DNA from: Avibacterium sp. 20-132
Lineage (GTDB): Bacteria > Pseudomonadota > Gammaproteobacteria > Enterobacterales > Pasteurellaceae
Assembly: GCF_023611925.1 (NCBI RefSeq)
Contig: NZ_CP091456.1
Coordinates: 496,001-560,000 of the forward strand
Length of the DNA stretch: 64,000 bases
Reading direction: 5' to 3'
The notes under the pieces were generated by a model. That model did no database searches, was not told the origin of the DNA, and worked only from the letters and a program-made list of their open reading frames with translations. Positions 50,890-60,422 of this stretch are shown here, in pieces; within the stretch, counting starts at the first letter, position 1, and each line of letters starts with the position of its first letter. The position numbers were made by a program, and so were the translations under genes.

Positions 50890-51868
50890 TGTTGTTCTTA
50901 TCCAATAAAATCAAATTAAAAAATTCTTTCAATGCTGTTATTTGCTCTTTTGCATTCGTAATGGCATTAAAAGTCTGTCTAAAACTGGAATTAGGTTGAA
51001 TTCCCTGTAAATACCAAGCTACGTGCTTGCGTGCAATGCGATACCCCTTTTCTTCACCATAAAACTGATGAAGTGCCTGAATATGTCGCAAAATAACACC
51101 GCACTTTTCTTCTAAGCTTGGTTCTGAAGTTATTGAGCTGTTTTCTATTAAATCTGCCACAGACTGAAATAGCCAAGGCTGACCTAATGCACCACGCCCA
51201 ATCATTATTGCATCAGCGCCTGTGTAATTGAGTACATCTTGGGCTTTTTGTGCTGATGTAATATCGCCATTGGCAATCACGGGGATGGAAACCTGTTGTT
51301 TCACCGCTTTAATATTGTCGTATTCCGCTTCGCCCTCAAATAAACATTCACGCGTACGCCCGTGAATAGTCAGTGCTTGAATGCCAGCTTGTTCGGCAAT
51401 TTTAGCGATTTCCACACAGTTTCGATTTTGTCGATCCCAGCCTGTTCTAATTTTTAGTGTTACAGGCACATCCACAGCACGAACCACGGCTTCAAGAATC
51501 TGTTGGACTAAATCAGGATATTGCAAAAGCGCAGAACCTGCCAATTTACGATTCACCTTCTTTGCTGGACAGCCCATATTGATGTCAATAATTTCTGCCC
51601 CATAGCCCACATTCACTTGTGCAGCTTGTGCCATTTCCTGCGGATCGGATCCCGCAATTTGCACGGCGTTGATGCCGACATCTTGATGATACGCAAGACG
51701 TTGTTTCGATTTTTCTGTATGCCAGACACGAGGATTACTTGCCATCATTTCTGAAAACGTTAATCCTGCCCCATAATTCGCACAAAGGCGTCTAAAAGGT
51801 TGGTCAGTAATACCTGCCATCGGTGCAAGCAAAATACGGTTTTTTAATTGATAATGACCAATTCGCAT
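50870..51868 (-). CDS. dusB: tRNA-dihydrouridine synthase B
   Basis: Flavin enzyme reducing uridine in the tRNA D-loop. 332 residues. N-terminal [18 protein letters not shown], catalytic Cys in [21 protein letters not shown] (near 100), and [11 protein letters not shown] in the TIM barrel. Overlaps fis. In relatives prmA lies directly upstream; here the hemophilin locus is in between. Confidence 0.97.
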   Translation of the reverse strand: MRIGHYQLKNRILLAPMAGITDQPFRRLCANYGAGLTFSEMMASNPRVWHTEKSKQRLAYHQDVGINAVQIAGSDPQEMAQAAQVNVGYGAEIIDINMGCPAKKVNRKLAGSALLQYPDLVQQILEAVVRAVDVPVTLKIRTGWDRQNRNCVEIAKIAEQAGIQALTIHGRTRECLFEGEAEYDNIKAVKQQVSIPVIANGDITSAQKAQDVLNYTGADAIMIGRGALGQPWLFQSVADLIENSSITSEPSLEEKCGVILRHIQALHQFYGEEKGYRIARKHVAWYLQGIQPNSSFRQTFNAITNAKEQITALKEFFNLILLDKNNNVRTTT

Positions 51869-52181
51869 TGTTGCCTTCCTTTAACACATTACTACCTTTG
51901 ACATACAACTCATCGCCCGCCCCTACGGGCAAGGCGTGCTATGATACGCACTTTTGCCCCATTTGCAAAGCATAATTTTTATACAAAATTCATTTTTTTC
52001 AATTGATTTGATTTAGGTCTATTAATTGCTCAGAAAAATGAAAAAACATCCCCTCCGGTAATAACCATTAATCATAACTAGCAGAGTTATACTCATTTAT
52101 AAGTATTCAGTTGTATTTTCGAGAATTATTTTTTATCATTAAATTGATAATGATTATCATTTTAATAAAAGGGGATTAGTA
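51869..52181. promoter_or_regulatory. Divergent promoter region between dusB and the haem receptor
   Basis: 313 bases without a gene. The left part holds a GCCC-gcccctac-GGGC hairpin (about 51916-51931), resembling in composition the 98-bp repeat units. The right part ends in the Fur box (52146-52160) and the AGGGGATT ribosome-binding site of the receptor gene. A promoter for dusB-fis must also lie here, since the ancestral one upstream of prmA is cut off. Confidence 0.55.
52146..52160. promoter_or_regulatory. Fur box upstream of the hemophilin locus
   Basis: GATAATGATTATCATTTT at 52146-52163 is a near-perfect ferric uptake regulator site (consensus GATAATGATAATCATTATC). It lies 22 bases before the receptor ATG. 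Iron-replete repression of the locus is expected. Confidence 0.85.
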
Positions 52182-55100
52182 ATGAAATTTAAAAAGTGTT
52201 ATTTATCATTCATATTTTGTTTAAATACTATAGTAAATGCAGAGGAATTAGAAACGATTATAATCAAAAGTAAAGCGGAAACTCAAACAGAGCAGAAAAA
52301 AGACGAAATCTATTTACGTAATATCACCAATATGTATTCTGATAAAGAAACCGTGGAACGCTATAAAGGGGCAGCCCCTGCGGATCTGTTTCAAGCCTTT
52401 AATGGAGTGTACAGTGGTGATGCGCGCAATAGTGGTGCCGTAGATCCAAATATTCGTAGCGTGCAAGGACAGGGGCGTATTCCTGTAACAATTGATGGTA
52501 CAGAGCAGGCAATTACAACTTGGCGCGGTTACAACGGGGCAAATAATCGAAATTATCTTGATCCGAATTTAATTGGTGGCATTACCATTGAAAAAGGGCC
52601 AGCGTTAGCGGCAGGAACGGCAAGTGGCATTGGTGGGACAGTTAAAATGCGTACCATTGATGTTGATGATATTGTGGCTCCCAATCAAAAAATCGGTGTT
52701 GAATTAAAACTTGAAACCAGCAATAACTCAGTCAAAGAACATCCTAATAACCTGCACTTAGGTGAAGATTCTCGTATGTATGATCCTTTCCCAGGTGATT
52801 TCCTTCCTACTACCTTGGTTAAGCCTAAAACTAAAGGAGAATGGGGCAAAGATAATGCAATGCGTTTAGCCGTTGGATTGCGTGAAGAAAAATTTGATCT
52901 GCTAGCCGCTTATAGTTATCGCAGTAAGGGCAATTATCTATCCGGGCAAGGTAGTTCTCATCGTTACGAAGGGAGCCTTGATGAAAAATCGGGACGTGAG
53001 TTAAAACAAATGGAGCCGAATTTACCTTTTGCTGCCTCGATTTATCGCCCCCATACCGAAATCCCGAATACCTCGAGTACAATGGAGTCCTATTTATTAA
53101 AGAATACTTGGCGATTCACTGATAAACAAGAACTCAAACTTGGGTATCGTCATACTAAAATGACTTATGGCGAAATTATGCCTTCTCGTCTAGATTTTTC
53201 AAAATTTTATGATCGCGTGCCTCAATGGCCTTTAGCCACGGTAACTCAGCACGCTTTTAACGCTGATTATCATTATAACCCCGATAACCCATTGATTAAT
53301 TTAAAAGCGGGGATATGGTACACACGCACTATTAGCGATACCAATACCTCTGGCGGTAATCCTCGAGAGCCAAATGAGCTAGATAATGAATTTATGGGGA
53401 TTGCAATGCAAAAATGCTATAGACCAATGAATGAGGAGGATCTTGCTAACTCCACGCCAGATGAGTTTATGAATCAATTTGATTTAAATTGTATGAAAGC
53501 AGAACATGCAGAATGGAGCAAAACGCACCCGAATACCAATGGCAAATATAATTTTGTTAATGCTGCACAATCTAATGCTTATAACACCCGAAAAGGATTT
53601 CACCTCAGCAATCAAATGCATTTGACAGATAAATTGGATTTAACCCTTTCTGGCTCATTTCAAAAAGAGCGTCTAACCAGTGATCACCTAAAATCACAAC
53701 CGAACCCAAATAGCACCTATGAAAGCCCTGCAAGAATGGGACGTCGCCAAGAGTGGGATATTGCTTTTAATTTTAACTATCGCCCAACTAATTGGTTAAT
53801 GCTGACTGCTGGGGCTCGTTATAATGAATATTGGTCTTATGATGATTATTTAGATAGATTGGTTAAATCAGGGGTACTTTATAAACCTTATGAAGATAAT
53901 CCAACTCGCCCTAGACAAATTTCTATTGGTAAAACACTATCTTTTGATGAAATTGTTTCACAAGATATTTGGAATCAATACCAACAATTAATGACAGAAA
54001 AAGATAACTTAAGAGATGAGTATAAAAACAGATTAGGTAACAGATATCGTAGAGATCCAGAGTACAGAAAGAAAGATAGAGAAATCGTTGATAAACTTGA
54101 TGCACTTTTAGGGGAAGGCGGAGATTGGACCACTTTAAAAGAGGATGGCATTATTAGAAAACATTCTGTAGATATAGATTTCCATAGTGATGGTCGTTTA
54201 CATAAAGAAGATAATCCTTTTTATAATGGCACACTAAAAAATGAAACAGTGATTAATCCAGTCACAGGAAAAGTAACTGACAAATATGTTAACAGCTCTT
54301 TAGGAGAGCATTATCAACCTTTAAAAGAAAGCGATAAATTAAAAAAAGTGGAAAAACATCGTGCTCACGCTTTTGCACCTGCATTTTCGGCAACGGCATT
54401 TTTAACGGATAATTCCAGGGTATATCTTCGTTATACACAATATGCCCGTATGCCAAGTATTTTTGAAGATACCGTTGGCTTTTCCGCCAGTGCAGATACT
54501 AATGCGCGTTTCAAAGATGCCCGCTTAAAGCCTGAACGTGCTAAAAATATTGAGGTAGGCTATGCCTATGATTTTAGTTCCTTATTTAGCACACCTACCA
54601 AAGCAGATGTAAAATTCAGCTATTACCACAATGTCACTAAAAATGTCATCGACCGTAATACAGATTTCCGTTTTGTTCAATTAGATAAACGGGTTGTTGA
54701 TGGCATAGAACTTCAAGCCCGCTATGATAACGGCGACTATTTTGCTGATTTTGGCGTGTCTTATAACCTTAAAAATAAAGTTTGTGATGCGGATATGGCA
54801 GTGGAAATGGATCCCGTTGCAATGCGCGTACCACATTGTATGACGGGCGGCTTCCCTTGGGGGTATTTACGCACCCAATTACAACCAAAATATTCCATTA
54901 CGGCGAATCTAGGTGGACGTTTCTTTGATCGTAAATTAGAAATTGGTAGCCGCTGGCTTTATCACAGCAAAGCTGTCAATAAAGAAGAAGCAAGATTATT
55001 TGAACTCAATGAAAACCTCTCTACAAATGAAAAAATTGACTTAGGTTGGAATAGACCAATGTATTGGCAACCTGTGTTAGTGGTCGATGCTTATATTAAA

Positions 55101-55238
55101 TATCAATTTTCACCAAATCTAACCGTTGAGTTCACCGGTACTAATTTAACTGATCGCTATTATCTTGATCCAATGACACGTTCAATGATCCCCGCACCAG
55201 GGAGAACATTTAAATTGGGATTAACTGCGAAATTTTAA
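52182..55238 (+). CDS. hphR: TonB-dependent haem/haemophore receptor (HphR-like)
   Basis: Outer-membrane receptor taking haem from the haemophore into the periplasm with TonB energy. 1018 residues with a signal peptide (MKFKKCYLSFIFCLNTIVNA). TonB box near ELETIIIKSK; plug domain (about 40-160) with AAPADLFQAFNGVYSGDARNSGAVDPNIRSVQG and GGITIEKGPALAAGTASGIGGTVKMRTID; a 22-strand barrel ending in GLTAKF with terminal Phe. Plug loops and large extracellular insertions (for example 380-440 and 600-720) could contact the haemophore. Upstream Fur box and the downstream hemophilin/Slam genes define the role. Confidence 0.88.
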   Translation: MKFKKCYLSFIFCLNTIVNAEELETIIIKSKAETQTEQKKDEIYLRNITNMYSDKETVERYKGAAPADLFQAFNGVYSGDARNSGAVDPNIRSVQGQGRIPVTIDGTEQAITTWRGYNGANNRNYLDPNLIGGITIEKGPALAAGTASGIGGTVKMRTIDVDDIVAPNQKIGVELKLETSNNSVKEHPNNLHLGEDSRMYDPFPGDFLPTTLVKPKTKGEWGKDNAMRLAVGLREEKFDLLAAYSYRSKGNYLSGQGSSHRYEGSLDEKSGRELKQMEPNLPFAASIYRPHTEIPNTSSTMESYLLKNTWRFTDKQELKLGYRHTKMTYGEIMPSRLDFSKFYDRVPQWPLATVTQHAFNADYHYNPDNPLINLKAGIWYTRTISDTNTSGGNPREPNELDNEFMGIAMQKCYRPMNEEDLANSTPDEFMNQFDLNCMKAEHAEWSKTHPNTNGKYNFVNAAQSNAYNTRKGFHLSNQMHLTDKLDLTLSGSFQKERLTSDHLKSQPNPNSTYESPARMGRRQEWDIAFNFNYRPTNWLMLTAGARYNEYWSYDDYLDRLVKSGVLYKPYEDNPTRPRQISIGKTLSFDEIVSQDIWNQYQQLMTEKDNLRDEYKNRLGNRYRRDPEYRKKDREIVDKLDALLGEGGDWTTLKEDGIIRKHSVDIDFHSDGRLHKEDNPFYNGTLKNETVINPVTGKVTDKYVNSSLGEHYQPLKESDKLKKVEKHRAHAFAPAFSATAFLTDNSRVYLRYTQYARMPSIFEDTVGFSASADTNARFKDARLKPERAKNIEVGYAYDFSSLFSTPTKADVKFSYYHNVTKNVIDRNTDFRFVQLDKRVVDGIELQARYDNGDYFADFGVSYNLKNKVCDADMAVEMDPVAMRVPHCMTGGFPWGYLRTQLQPKYSITANLGGRFFDRKLEIGSRWLYHSKAVNKEEARLFELNENLSTNEKIDLGWNRPMYWQPVLVVDAYIKYQFSPNLTVEFTGTNLTDRYYLDPMTRSMIPAPGRTFKLGLTAKF

Positions 55239-55266
55239 TTTCAGCTTTGGCTGGGGTTAAAAAAGC

Positions 55267-55305
55267 GGTCATTTCCCTTCGCTCTCACACAACAGGGAAA
55301 TGACC
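55267..55305 (+). repeat. Inverted repeat between receptor and hemophilin genes
   Basis: GGTCATTTCCCT (55267-55278) and AGGGAAATGACC (55294-55305) are perfect 12-bp arms with a 15-base loop. No T-run follows on the plus strand, so it is more likely an mRNA-stability or processing hairpin than a terminator; the T-run is on the other strand. Confidence 0.6.
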
Positions 55306-55368
55306 AAAACGCATCGGAATGATGCCAATAAAACGGGGAACATCCCCATTCTCAAAAAGGAAAAGAGT

Positions 55369-56163
55369 ATGAAAAATATTTCTTTAAAAATGACCGCACT
55401 TAGTGTAACCCTATTTGCTTGCCTCTCCGCTCAAGGGGCTGTTACTTCAGGTATTTCTAACGGCAGTGCTAATTTATCTGTAGCAAATCCATCCGTAGCA
55501 CATAATGGTTGGTTTCATTCTGATGAAGGTGGTTTACCCGGTGTAAAAGTTAAAGGCGTCACCTCTAAAGTGACGAGCTTTAAATCCTTAACGAAAATTA
55601 CCAAAAACACTCAATGGATGCGTGTTTTTGGTGGTGTCGATAATGATAATGTGGTCGTACTTAAAATGAACAATATGCCAAGCTGGGTACCTGGATTCCA
55701 TAATAAACTCGGCAACTTTGCGTTCAAAAAAGTGGGGGCGCAAGAGCTGTATTATGGCGAATGGATAGCGCGTGATGCCGATTCGACAAAAGAGCGCGTG
55801 GTGTATTATGCAGGAAATGAGAAAACCGTCGCCTTACCAAAAGGCGGTAAAGCCACTTATACTGTAACAGGTATCAATAACAACAATGATCTTAATAAAG
55901 GGGTATTGAAAGGGCAATTTAATGCTGACTTTGAGAAAGGTACGCTAGAAGGAACTATGGCAAGAAGAGATCTTGAAATTGAAATTGATGCAAAAATTAA
56001 TAAGCAAAATGCAAGTTTCAAGGGAGATGCCTTTGCAAATGGTGTAGTCGATGGTACGACCAGCGGACAATTCTTTGGTAAAGACGCCGCTGCATTAGCG
56101 GGGTACGCTAAATTTGCCGATAACCAATATGACACTGCCTTTGGTGGTAGCAAAAATAAATAA
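55369..56163 (+). CDS. hphA: Hemophilin-type secreted haemophore, Slam-dependent
   Basis: 264 residues from ATG 55369 (AAGGAAAAGAG upstream). Signal peptide ends AQGA with cleavage before VTSG; it looks like a signal-peptidase-I protein, not a lipoprotein. The N-terminal haem-binding domain (about 25-170: GISNGSANLSVANPSVAHNGWFHSDEGG, then VKVKGVTSK) matches hemophilins. The C-terminal part (about 185-264) is a TbpB-like eight-strand barrel ending GQFFGKDAAALAGYAKFA and AFGG, the Slam recognition domain. Role: bind haem outside the cell and hand it to the upstream receptor. An uptake signal lies in codons 8-10. Confidence 0.88.
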   Translation: MKNISLKMTALSVTLFACLSAQGAVTSGISNGSANLSVANPSVAHNGWFHSDEGGLPGVKVKGVTSKVTSFKSLTKITKNTQWMRVFGGVDNDNVVVLKMNNMPSWVPGFHNKLGNFAFKKVGAQELYYGEWIARDADSTKERVVYYAGNEKTVALPKGGKATYTVTGINNNNDLNKGVLKGQFNADFEKGTLEGTMARRDLEIEIDAKINKQNASFKGDAFANGVVDGTTSGQFFGKDAAALAGYAKFADNQYDTAFGGSKNK

Positions 56164-56170
56164 ATTCATA

Positions 56171-56200
56171 GGGGGAGCCTTCCCCCTTTTCCTATTTTTA
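56171..56200 (+). terminator. Terminator/attenuator between hemophilin and Slam genes
   Basis: GGGGGA (56171-56176) pairs with TCCCCC (56181-56186), followed by TTTT and a T-rich tract. It lies just after the hemophilin stop and should lower Slam transcription relative to the haemophore. Confidence 0.75.
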
Positions 56201-56216
56201 TTAGATGTTAAAGCCT

Positions 56217-57674
56217 ATGAAAAACTATTTTTTAATTTTGTTGGGCGTTGCCTTGCTCAGGGCTTTGCCAAGCTATGCAAATGAAAATACAGAACAAGGT
56301 CTGCAACTATGGCAGGACTTGCAACAAAAAATCAATCAACAACAAAAAGAAGCAGCGTTATTCACAGTTCCAAATAACCAGAAAGAAAATGAAATCACCT
56401 TAGATGGACAATCTTTTTCTGTAGCGAATACTGAAGCCGATGTAGGGCAAGCTCTTTATATTGCGGTAAATCAACAACTTTGGCATTATGCAGAAAAATT
56501 TTTACAGCAATATCGCCAATTTCCCCAGCATAGAAAAGAACTGGTATGGTTCGCCCAAGGGGCGCTCGCCCGCCAGCGGGGTGAATTAATTAAAGCGGAA
56601 GCAGAATATCAAAAATTATTAGAATCTGAACCTACTTTTTTACGGGGGCAATTAGATTTAGCACGCATTCTATTTGAAAATAAAAAGAATAAAGAAGCCA
56701 GTAAGCTGTTTTCTCAGCTCGTTCAAATGCCCTTACCTAATGAAGTAAACGCATTATTAAAGGAATATTTACAAGTTTTAAAAGAACGGGAGCAATGGCA
56801 CGGTGAATTACGTGTTGGTTATCGCTATCAAAAAAATATCAATCAATCCCCAGAACATTATCGCTGTCTATTATTTTCTGGCTCCACTTGCATCGTTCAA
56901 CGAGCCACCCCTAAAGCAATTAACGCAAAAGGTTGGGGATATGAGCTTAACCTAAATAGACATTTTAATTTAATAGGGAATCACGGAATAAATATTTATT
57001 TCAATAGCGAAGGACAATATTATCCAATGGCTCAAGAATATAATGATACCACATTTAAAACACATATTGGATATACTTTTCAAGATGCGAAAAGAGAGCT
57101 TATTATTTCCCCTCTTTTTGAATATGAATTGTTTGCTAATAAGCGTTATTACCACGCTTTTGGAGGACATTTAGAATGGATGCAATCTCTTTTAAAAAAA
57201 CATTTTCTCAATGTACAACTTGAGTACAAACATTTATCTTATAATTCAAATTATAGTGCGGTAGAAAATGCAGGTATTTCATCTTTATATACCACTTGGT
57301 ATTACACGCCTCATTATAATACCACGCTCTTTATAGGAGGTGATGGGAAATACCGCAATGTTACAGACAAAACAAATGCCTATAAAATGCTTGGCACAAG
57401 ATTTGGTCTTTATCACCAATTTAATGAAAAACTAAACCTGACATTACTGGCTTCAATAAAGCGAACTAATTATTTACGATACAATGCCATTTTAGAAACC
57501 AAAAGAAAAGATAACGAATTAATTTATCAAGCTATCTTAGCGTTCCCTAACATCTTTTATGAAAAACTCACACCAAATTTAATCATAAAAAGAACAATTA
57601 ATCGTAGTAATGTAGATTGGCTTTATTCTTATAAACAAACTGAATTACAATTTAATTTGCATTTCATTTTTTAA
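56217..57674 (+). CDS. Slam-family outer-membrane exporter of the haemophore
   Basis: 485 residues from ATG 56217 (an alternative ATG lies at 56205; neither has a strong ribosome-binding site). Signal peptide MKNYFLILLGVALLRALPSYA. The N-terminal periplasmic domain (about 25-190) has two TPR-like repeats (ALARQRGELIKAEAEYQKLLESEPTFLRGQLDLARILFE). The C-terminal domain (about 195-485) is a 14-strand barrel of the Slam/DUF560 type, ending in LQFNLHFIF with terminal Phe. Slam proteins move TbpB-fold proteins through the outer membrane; the cognate substrate is the adjacent hemophilin. Confidence 0.88.
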   Translation: MKNYFLILLGVALLRALPSYANENTEQGLQLWQDLQQKINQQQKEAALFTVPNNQKENEITLDGQSFSVANTEADVGQALYIAVNQQLWHYAEKFLQQYRQFPQHRKELVWFAQGALARQRGELIKAEAEYQKLLESEPTFLRGQLDLARILFENKKNKEASKLFSQLVQMPLPNEVNALLKEYLQVLKEREQWHGELRVGYRYQKNINQSPEHYRCLLFSGSTCIVQRATPKAINAKGWGYELNLNRHFNLIGNHGINIYFNSEGQYYPMAQEYNDTTFKTHIGYTFQDAKRELIISPLFEYELFANKRYYHAFGGHLEWMQSLLKKHFLNVQLEYKHLSYNSNYSAVENAGISSLYTTWYYTPHYNTTLFIGGDGKYRNVTDKTNAYKMLGTRFGLYHQFNEKLNLTLLASIKRTNYLRYNAILETKRKDNELIYQAILAFPNIFYEKLTPNLIIKRTINRSNVDWLYSYKQTELQFNLHFIF

Positions 57675-57681
57675 ATTTATA

Positions 57682-57706
57682 GTGCTGAAAATAAATTTCA
57701 GCACTT
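57682..57706. terminator. Hairpin between the Slam and prmA genes
   Basis: AGTGCTGAAA (57682-57691) and TTTCAGCACT (57697-57706) form a perfect 10-bp stem with a 5-base loop between convergent genes. The T-tracts are weak. Confidence 0.55.
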
Positions 57707-57711
57707 ACATC

Positions 57712-58596
57712 TTACTTACCAGCCTTCCCCGTAATTCTGCACCATTCTTCACGGATTGCCACTGGCTCTAGGATAAATTGATTTTCGTAAGCTTGGCAAA
57801 CTGATTGGGCTTGCGTTTCTAAAATGCCCGATAAACCAAGTAAACCTTGTGGTTTGACTAATTGAGTGATAGTCGGCGCAAGTTCTTTTAATGGACCCGC
57901 CAAAATGTTAGCGACAACAACATCAGCTTGCAAATCCGCTGGCGCATCTTTAGCCAAAAAGAGTTGTAGGCGGTCGCTCACGCCATTTTGTTCTGCATTA
58001 TTACGACTGGCTAAAATCGCTTGTGGGTCAATATCAATACCAATCGCATTTTTCGCCCCTAATTTTAAGGCGGCAATGGCTAAAATCCCGGAACCGCAGC
58101 CAAAATCAATGACCGTTTTATTGCTTAAATCTAAGCTATCTAGCCATTCTAAGCAAAGCGCCGTCGTTGGGTGCGTGCCTGTTCCAAAGGCTAATCCCGG
58201 ATCAAGCATAACATTTACCGCATTTTGATCGGGAACGTCTCGCCAGCTTGGGCAAATCCATAAACGTTTACCAAACTGCATTGGGTGGAAATTGTCCATC
58301 CATTCACGTTCCCAATCTTTATCTTCAATTTGTTCGATTTTATAGGCAGTTTCTTTACTTAAATGCCCCGCACTTTTGAGTAAAGCAACAATCTGTTGCA
58401 TATCGGTTTCGGCATCAAATAAGGCGATCACATCGGTGTTACCCCACAGACGCGTTTCACCAGGAAGTGGTTCAAAAATCGGGGTATCTTGGCTATCCAT
58501 AAAGGTTACTGAAACTGAGCCAATTTCTTCTAAATAATCACTAATTGTTTCCGCTTGTTGATTGGTACTATTAATGCGGATTTGAACCCAAGCCAT
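57712..58596 (-). CDS. prmA: Ribosomal protein L11 methyltransferase
   Basis: Trimethylates ribosomal protein L11. 294 residues. An N-terminal substrate-recognition domain (about 1-60) and a SAM-dependent fold with motif [21 protein letters not shown] (near 163-182), IDIDPQA and [15 protein letters not shown]. On the same strand as dusB-fis, 5.8 kb further left, from which it is split by the hemophilin locus. Confidence 0.97.
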   Translation of the reverse strand: MAWVQIRINSTNQQAETISDYLEEIGSVSVTFMDSQDTPIFEPLPGETRLWGNTDVIALFDAETDMQQIVALLKSAGHLSKETAYKIEQIEDKDWEREWMDNFHPMQFGKRLWICPSWRDVPDQNAVNVMLDPGLAFGTGTHPTTALCLEWLDSLDLSNKTVIDFGCGSGILAIAALKLGAKNAIGIDIDPQAILASRNNAEQNGVSDRLQLFLAKDAPADLQADVVVANILAGPLKELAPTITQLVKPQGLLGLSGILETQAQSVCQAYENQFILEPVAIREEWCRITGKAGK

Positions 58597-58734
58597 AATT
58601 TTTCCTTACTAAAATAAAAAGGTTAATAAATAAGAGCCGTTTAAATTGGAAATAAAATAAGATAGCTCGCGGCGTACTATTCAGTGCGTATGCGGCGAGC
58701 CTATGCGGTATTATTGCCAACTCAAACGACGATA

Positions 58735-60159
58735 TTATTGAGATTTTTCACCCAACTTGTTACCGACCAGAAAAGCGATTAAGCCAAATAATAAAGACGG
58801 CACAATGGCGTGAAAATCAAATAGTTTAATACTTGCGGCGGTTAAGCCTACATAACTGGTTAAGCCCACTACCATTGAGCAAATTGCACCAACGGCATTG
58901 GCTTTCTGCCAATATAATCCCAACACGATCACCCATAAAAAAGCGGCTTCCAAACCACCAAAGGCGAAAAGGTTTAACCAAATAATCATTTTTGGCGGAT
59001 TTAACGCCGCCAAGATCAAAAGTGCGGTTAAAATTAACGTAATAATTGAAGAAAACCAGCTAATCTTTTTTTGATTTTGTGCCATTTCAGGCTTAGTGCT
59101 GAGATATAAATCCTTAACAAAAATAGATGAGGATTGAATGAGCTGCGCATCAATCGTGGACATAATGGCAGACATTGGTGCAGCAAGGAAAATACCCGCG
59201 ACAATTGGCGGAAGCACTTGTAACATTAACGTTGGGATCACCTGATCTGGCACGTCTAACGCGGGTAAAATTGCGCGCCCTAAGGCGCCAGAAAGGTGCA
59301 TACCCAACATCACTAACGCTAAAACAATCGTGCCAATTAACATTCCATTGTGCAAAGCTTTACTGTCTTTAAACGCCATACAACGCACCGCCGTATGAGG
59401 CAAGCCGACTACGCCAAAACATACCAAAACCCAGAAAGAGGCCATAAATTGAAAGCCTAACATCTCATTTGGCCCATAAGGACTGGTTAAGTGCGGGTCA
59501 ATTTCATTGAGTTTTTGCACCGCACTTTCAATTCCCCCAGCGGCATAGGTCGTTGCCCCAAGTAAAATAATCGTGCCGAGAATCATTACCGTTCCTTGAA
59601 TGGTATCCGTCAGTACCACCGCACGAAATCCACCAATAAAGGTATAAAGCCCCACTGTAACGGCAAAAATCAGTAACGCATTGGTATAACTAATGCCAAT
59701 AGTGGTTTCCAGCAATCGCGCACCGCCAATAAATTGCACGGTCATTGCGGCAAAGAAAGCAATTAATAATGCAATACAAGAAATCCAGACTAAATATTTA
59801 TTTTTATAACGATAAAGTAATAAGTCATTGATTGTTAAGGCTTTACTTTCACGAGAAAGTAAGGCGAACTTTTTCCCCAACGCACCAAGCGCCAGCCATA
59901 CTGCGGGTACTTGAATCATTGCCAGTAATACCCAACCTAGACCAAATTTATACGCCGCGCCCGGCCCTCCGACAAAAGAACTCGCACTGGCATAGGTGGA
60001 TGCGGTGGTCATCGCAAGTACAAAGCCTGTCATAGAGCGGTTGCCGACATAATATTCAGTTAAGAAATCGCCTTTAGAACGTTTCGTATAAGCATAAATT
60101 GCTGCACCAAACACAAAAGCAAGGTAAATACCTAAAGGGAAAATAATACCGAGATTCAT
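58735..60159 (-). CDS. panF: Sodium/pantothenate symporter PanF
   Basis: SSSF-family carrier importing pantothenate with Na+. 474 residues, about thirteen hydrophobic segments. TASTYASASSFVGGPGAAYKFGLGWVLLAMIQVP and FLAAPMSAIMSTIDAQLIQSSSI are characteristic of PanF. Its ATG shares one base with the yhdT stop. The gap to prmA is 138 bases. Confidence 0.96.
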   Translation of the reverse strand: MNLGIIFPLGIYLAFVFGAAIYAYTKRSKGDFLTEYYVGNRSMTGFVLAMTTASTYASASSFVGGPGAAYKFGLGWVLLAMIQVPAVWLALGALGKKFALLSRESKALTINDLLLYRYKNKYLVWISCIALLIAFFAAMTVQFIGGARLLETTIGISYTNALLIFAVTVGLYTFIGGFRAVVLTDTIQGTVMILGTIILLGATTYAAGGIESAVQKLNEIDPHLTSPYGPNEMLGFQFMASFWVLVCFGVVGLPHTAVRCMAFKDSKALHNGMLIGTIVLALVMLGMHLSGALGRAILPALDVPDQVIPTLMLQVLPPIVAGIFLAAPMSAIMSTIDAQLIQSSSIFVKDLYLSTKPEMAQNQKKISWFSSIITLILTALLILAALNPPKMIIWLNLFAFGGLEAAFLWVIVLGLYWQKANAVGAICSMVVGLTSYVGLTAASIKLFDFHAIVPSLLFGLIAFLVGNKLGEKSQ

Positions 60160-60422
60160 TATTCAACATCCTTGTTTTCGAGTTTAATATTTTCTAAATC
60201 AATCTCTTGATACACAATTTTTATCACCCAATAAGCCACCACGATAAATAGCACCGGCAAATAAATACAAGCCAATTCAAACCAGAGTGGAAAACCGAGT
60301 GGTCCTTGAGAATCTTTGGGTAAATAAGCACATAAACACCAACCCACGACATAAAGCAAGGTCAGCCCAAACGCCCAACGCGCTTCTTTTGTGGCTTGCT
60401 GATAACGAGAATGTTGTTTCAT
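60159..60422 (-). CDS. yhdT: YhdT family small membrane protein (DUF997)
   Basis: 87 residues with two hydrophobic helices (about 14-30 and 47-72). RYQQATKEARWAFGLTLLYVVGWCLCAYL and GFPLWFELACIYLPVLFI are family motifs. The gene accompanies panF in many gammaproteobacteria and is coupled to it by TAATG; the function is unknown but presumably supports PanF. Confidence 0.93.
   Translation of the reverse strand: MKQHSRYQQATKEARWAFGLTLLYVVGWCLCAYLPKDSQGPLGFPLWFELACIYLPVLFIVVAYWVIKIVYQEIDLENIKLENKDVE

Noticed and set aside
55300-55368. Longer N-terminus of the hemophilin starting at 55300
   Set aside because: The extra 23 residues are hydrophilic, would precede the signal peptide, and overlap an inverted repeat. 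ATG 55369 has a ribosome-binding site.
55410-55440. Lipobox in the hemophilin signal peptide (LFAC)
   Set aside because: A Phe at -2 is atypical, and a good signal-peptidase-I site (AQGA before VTSG) follows; known hemophilins are secreted soluble proteins.
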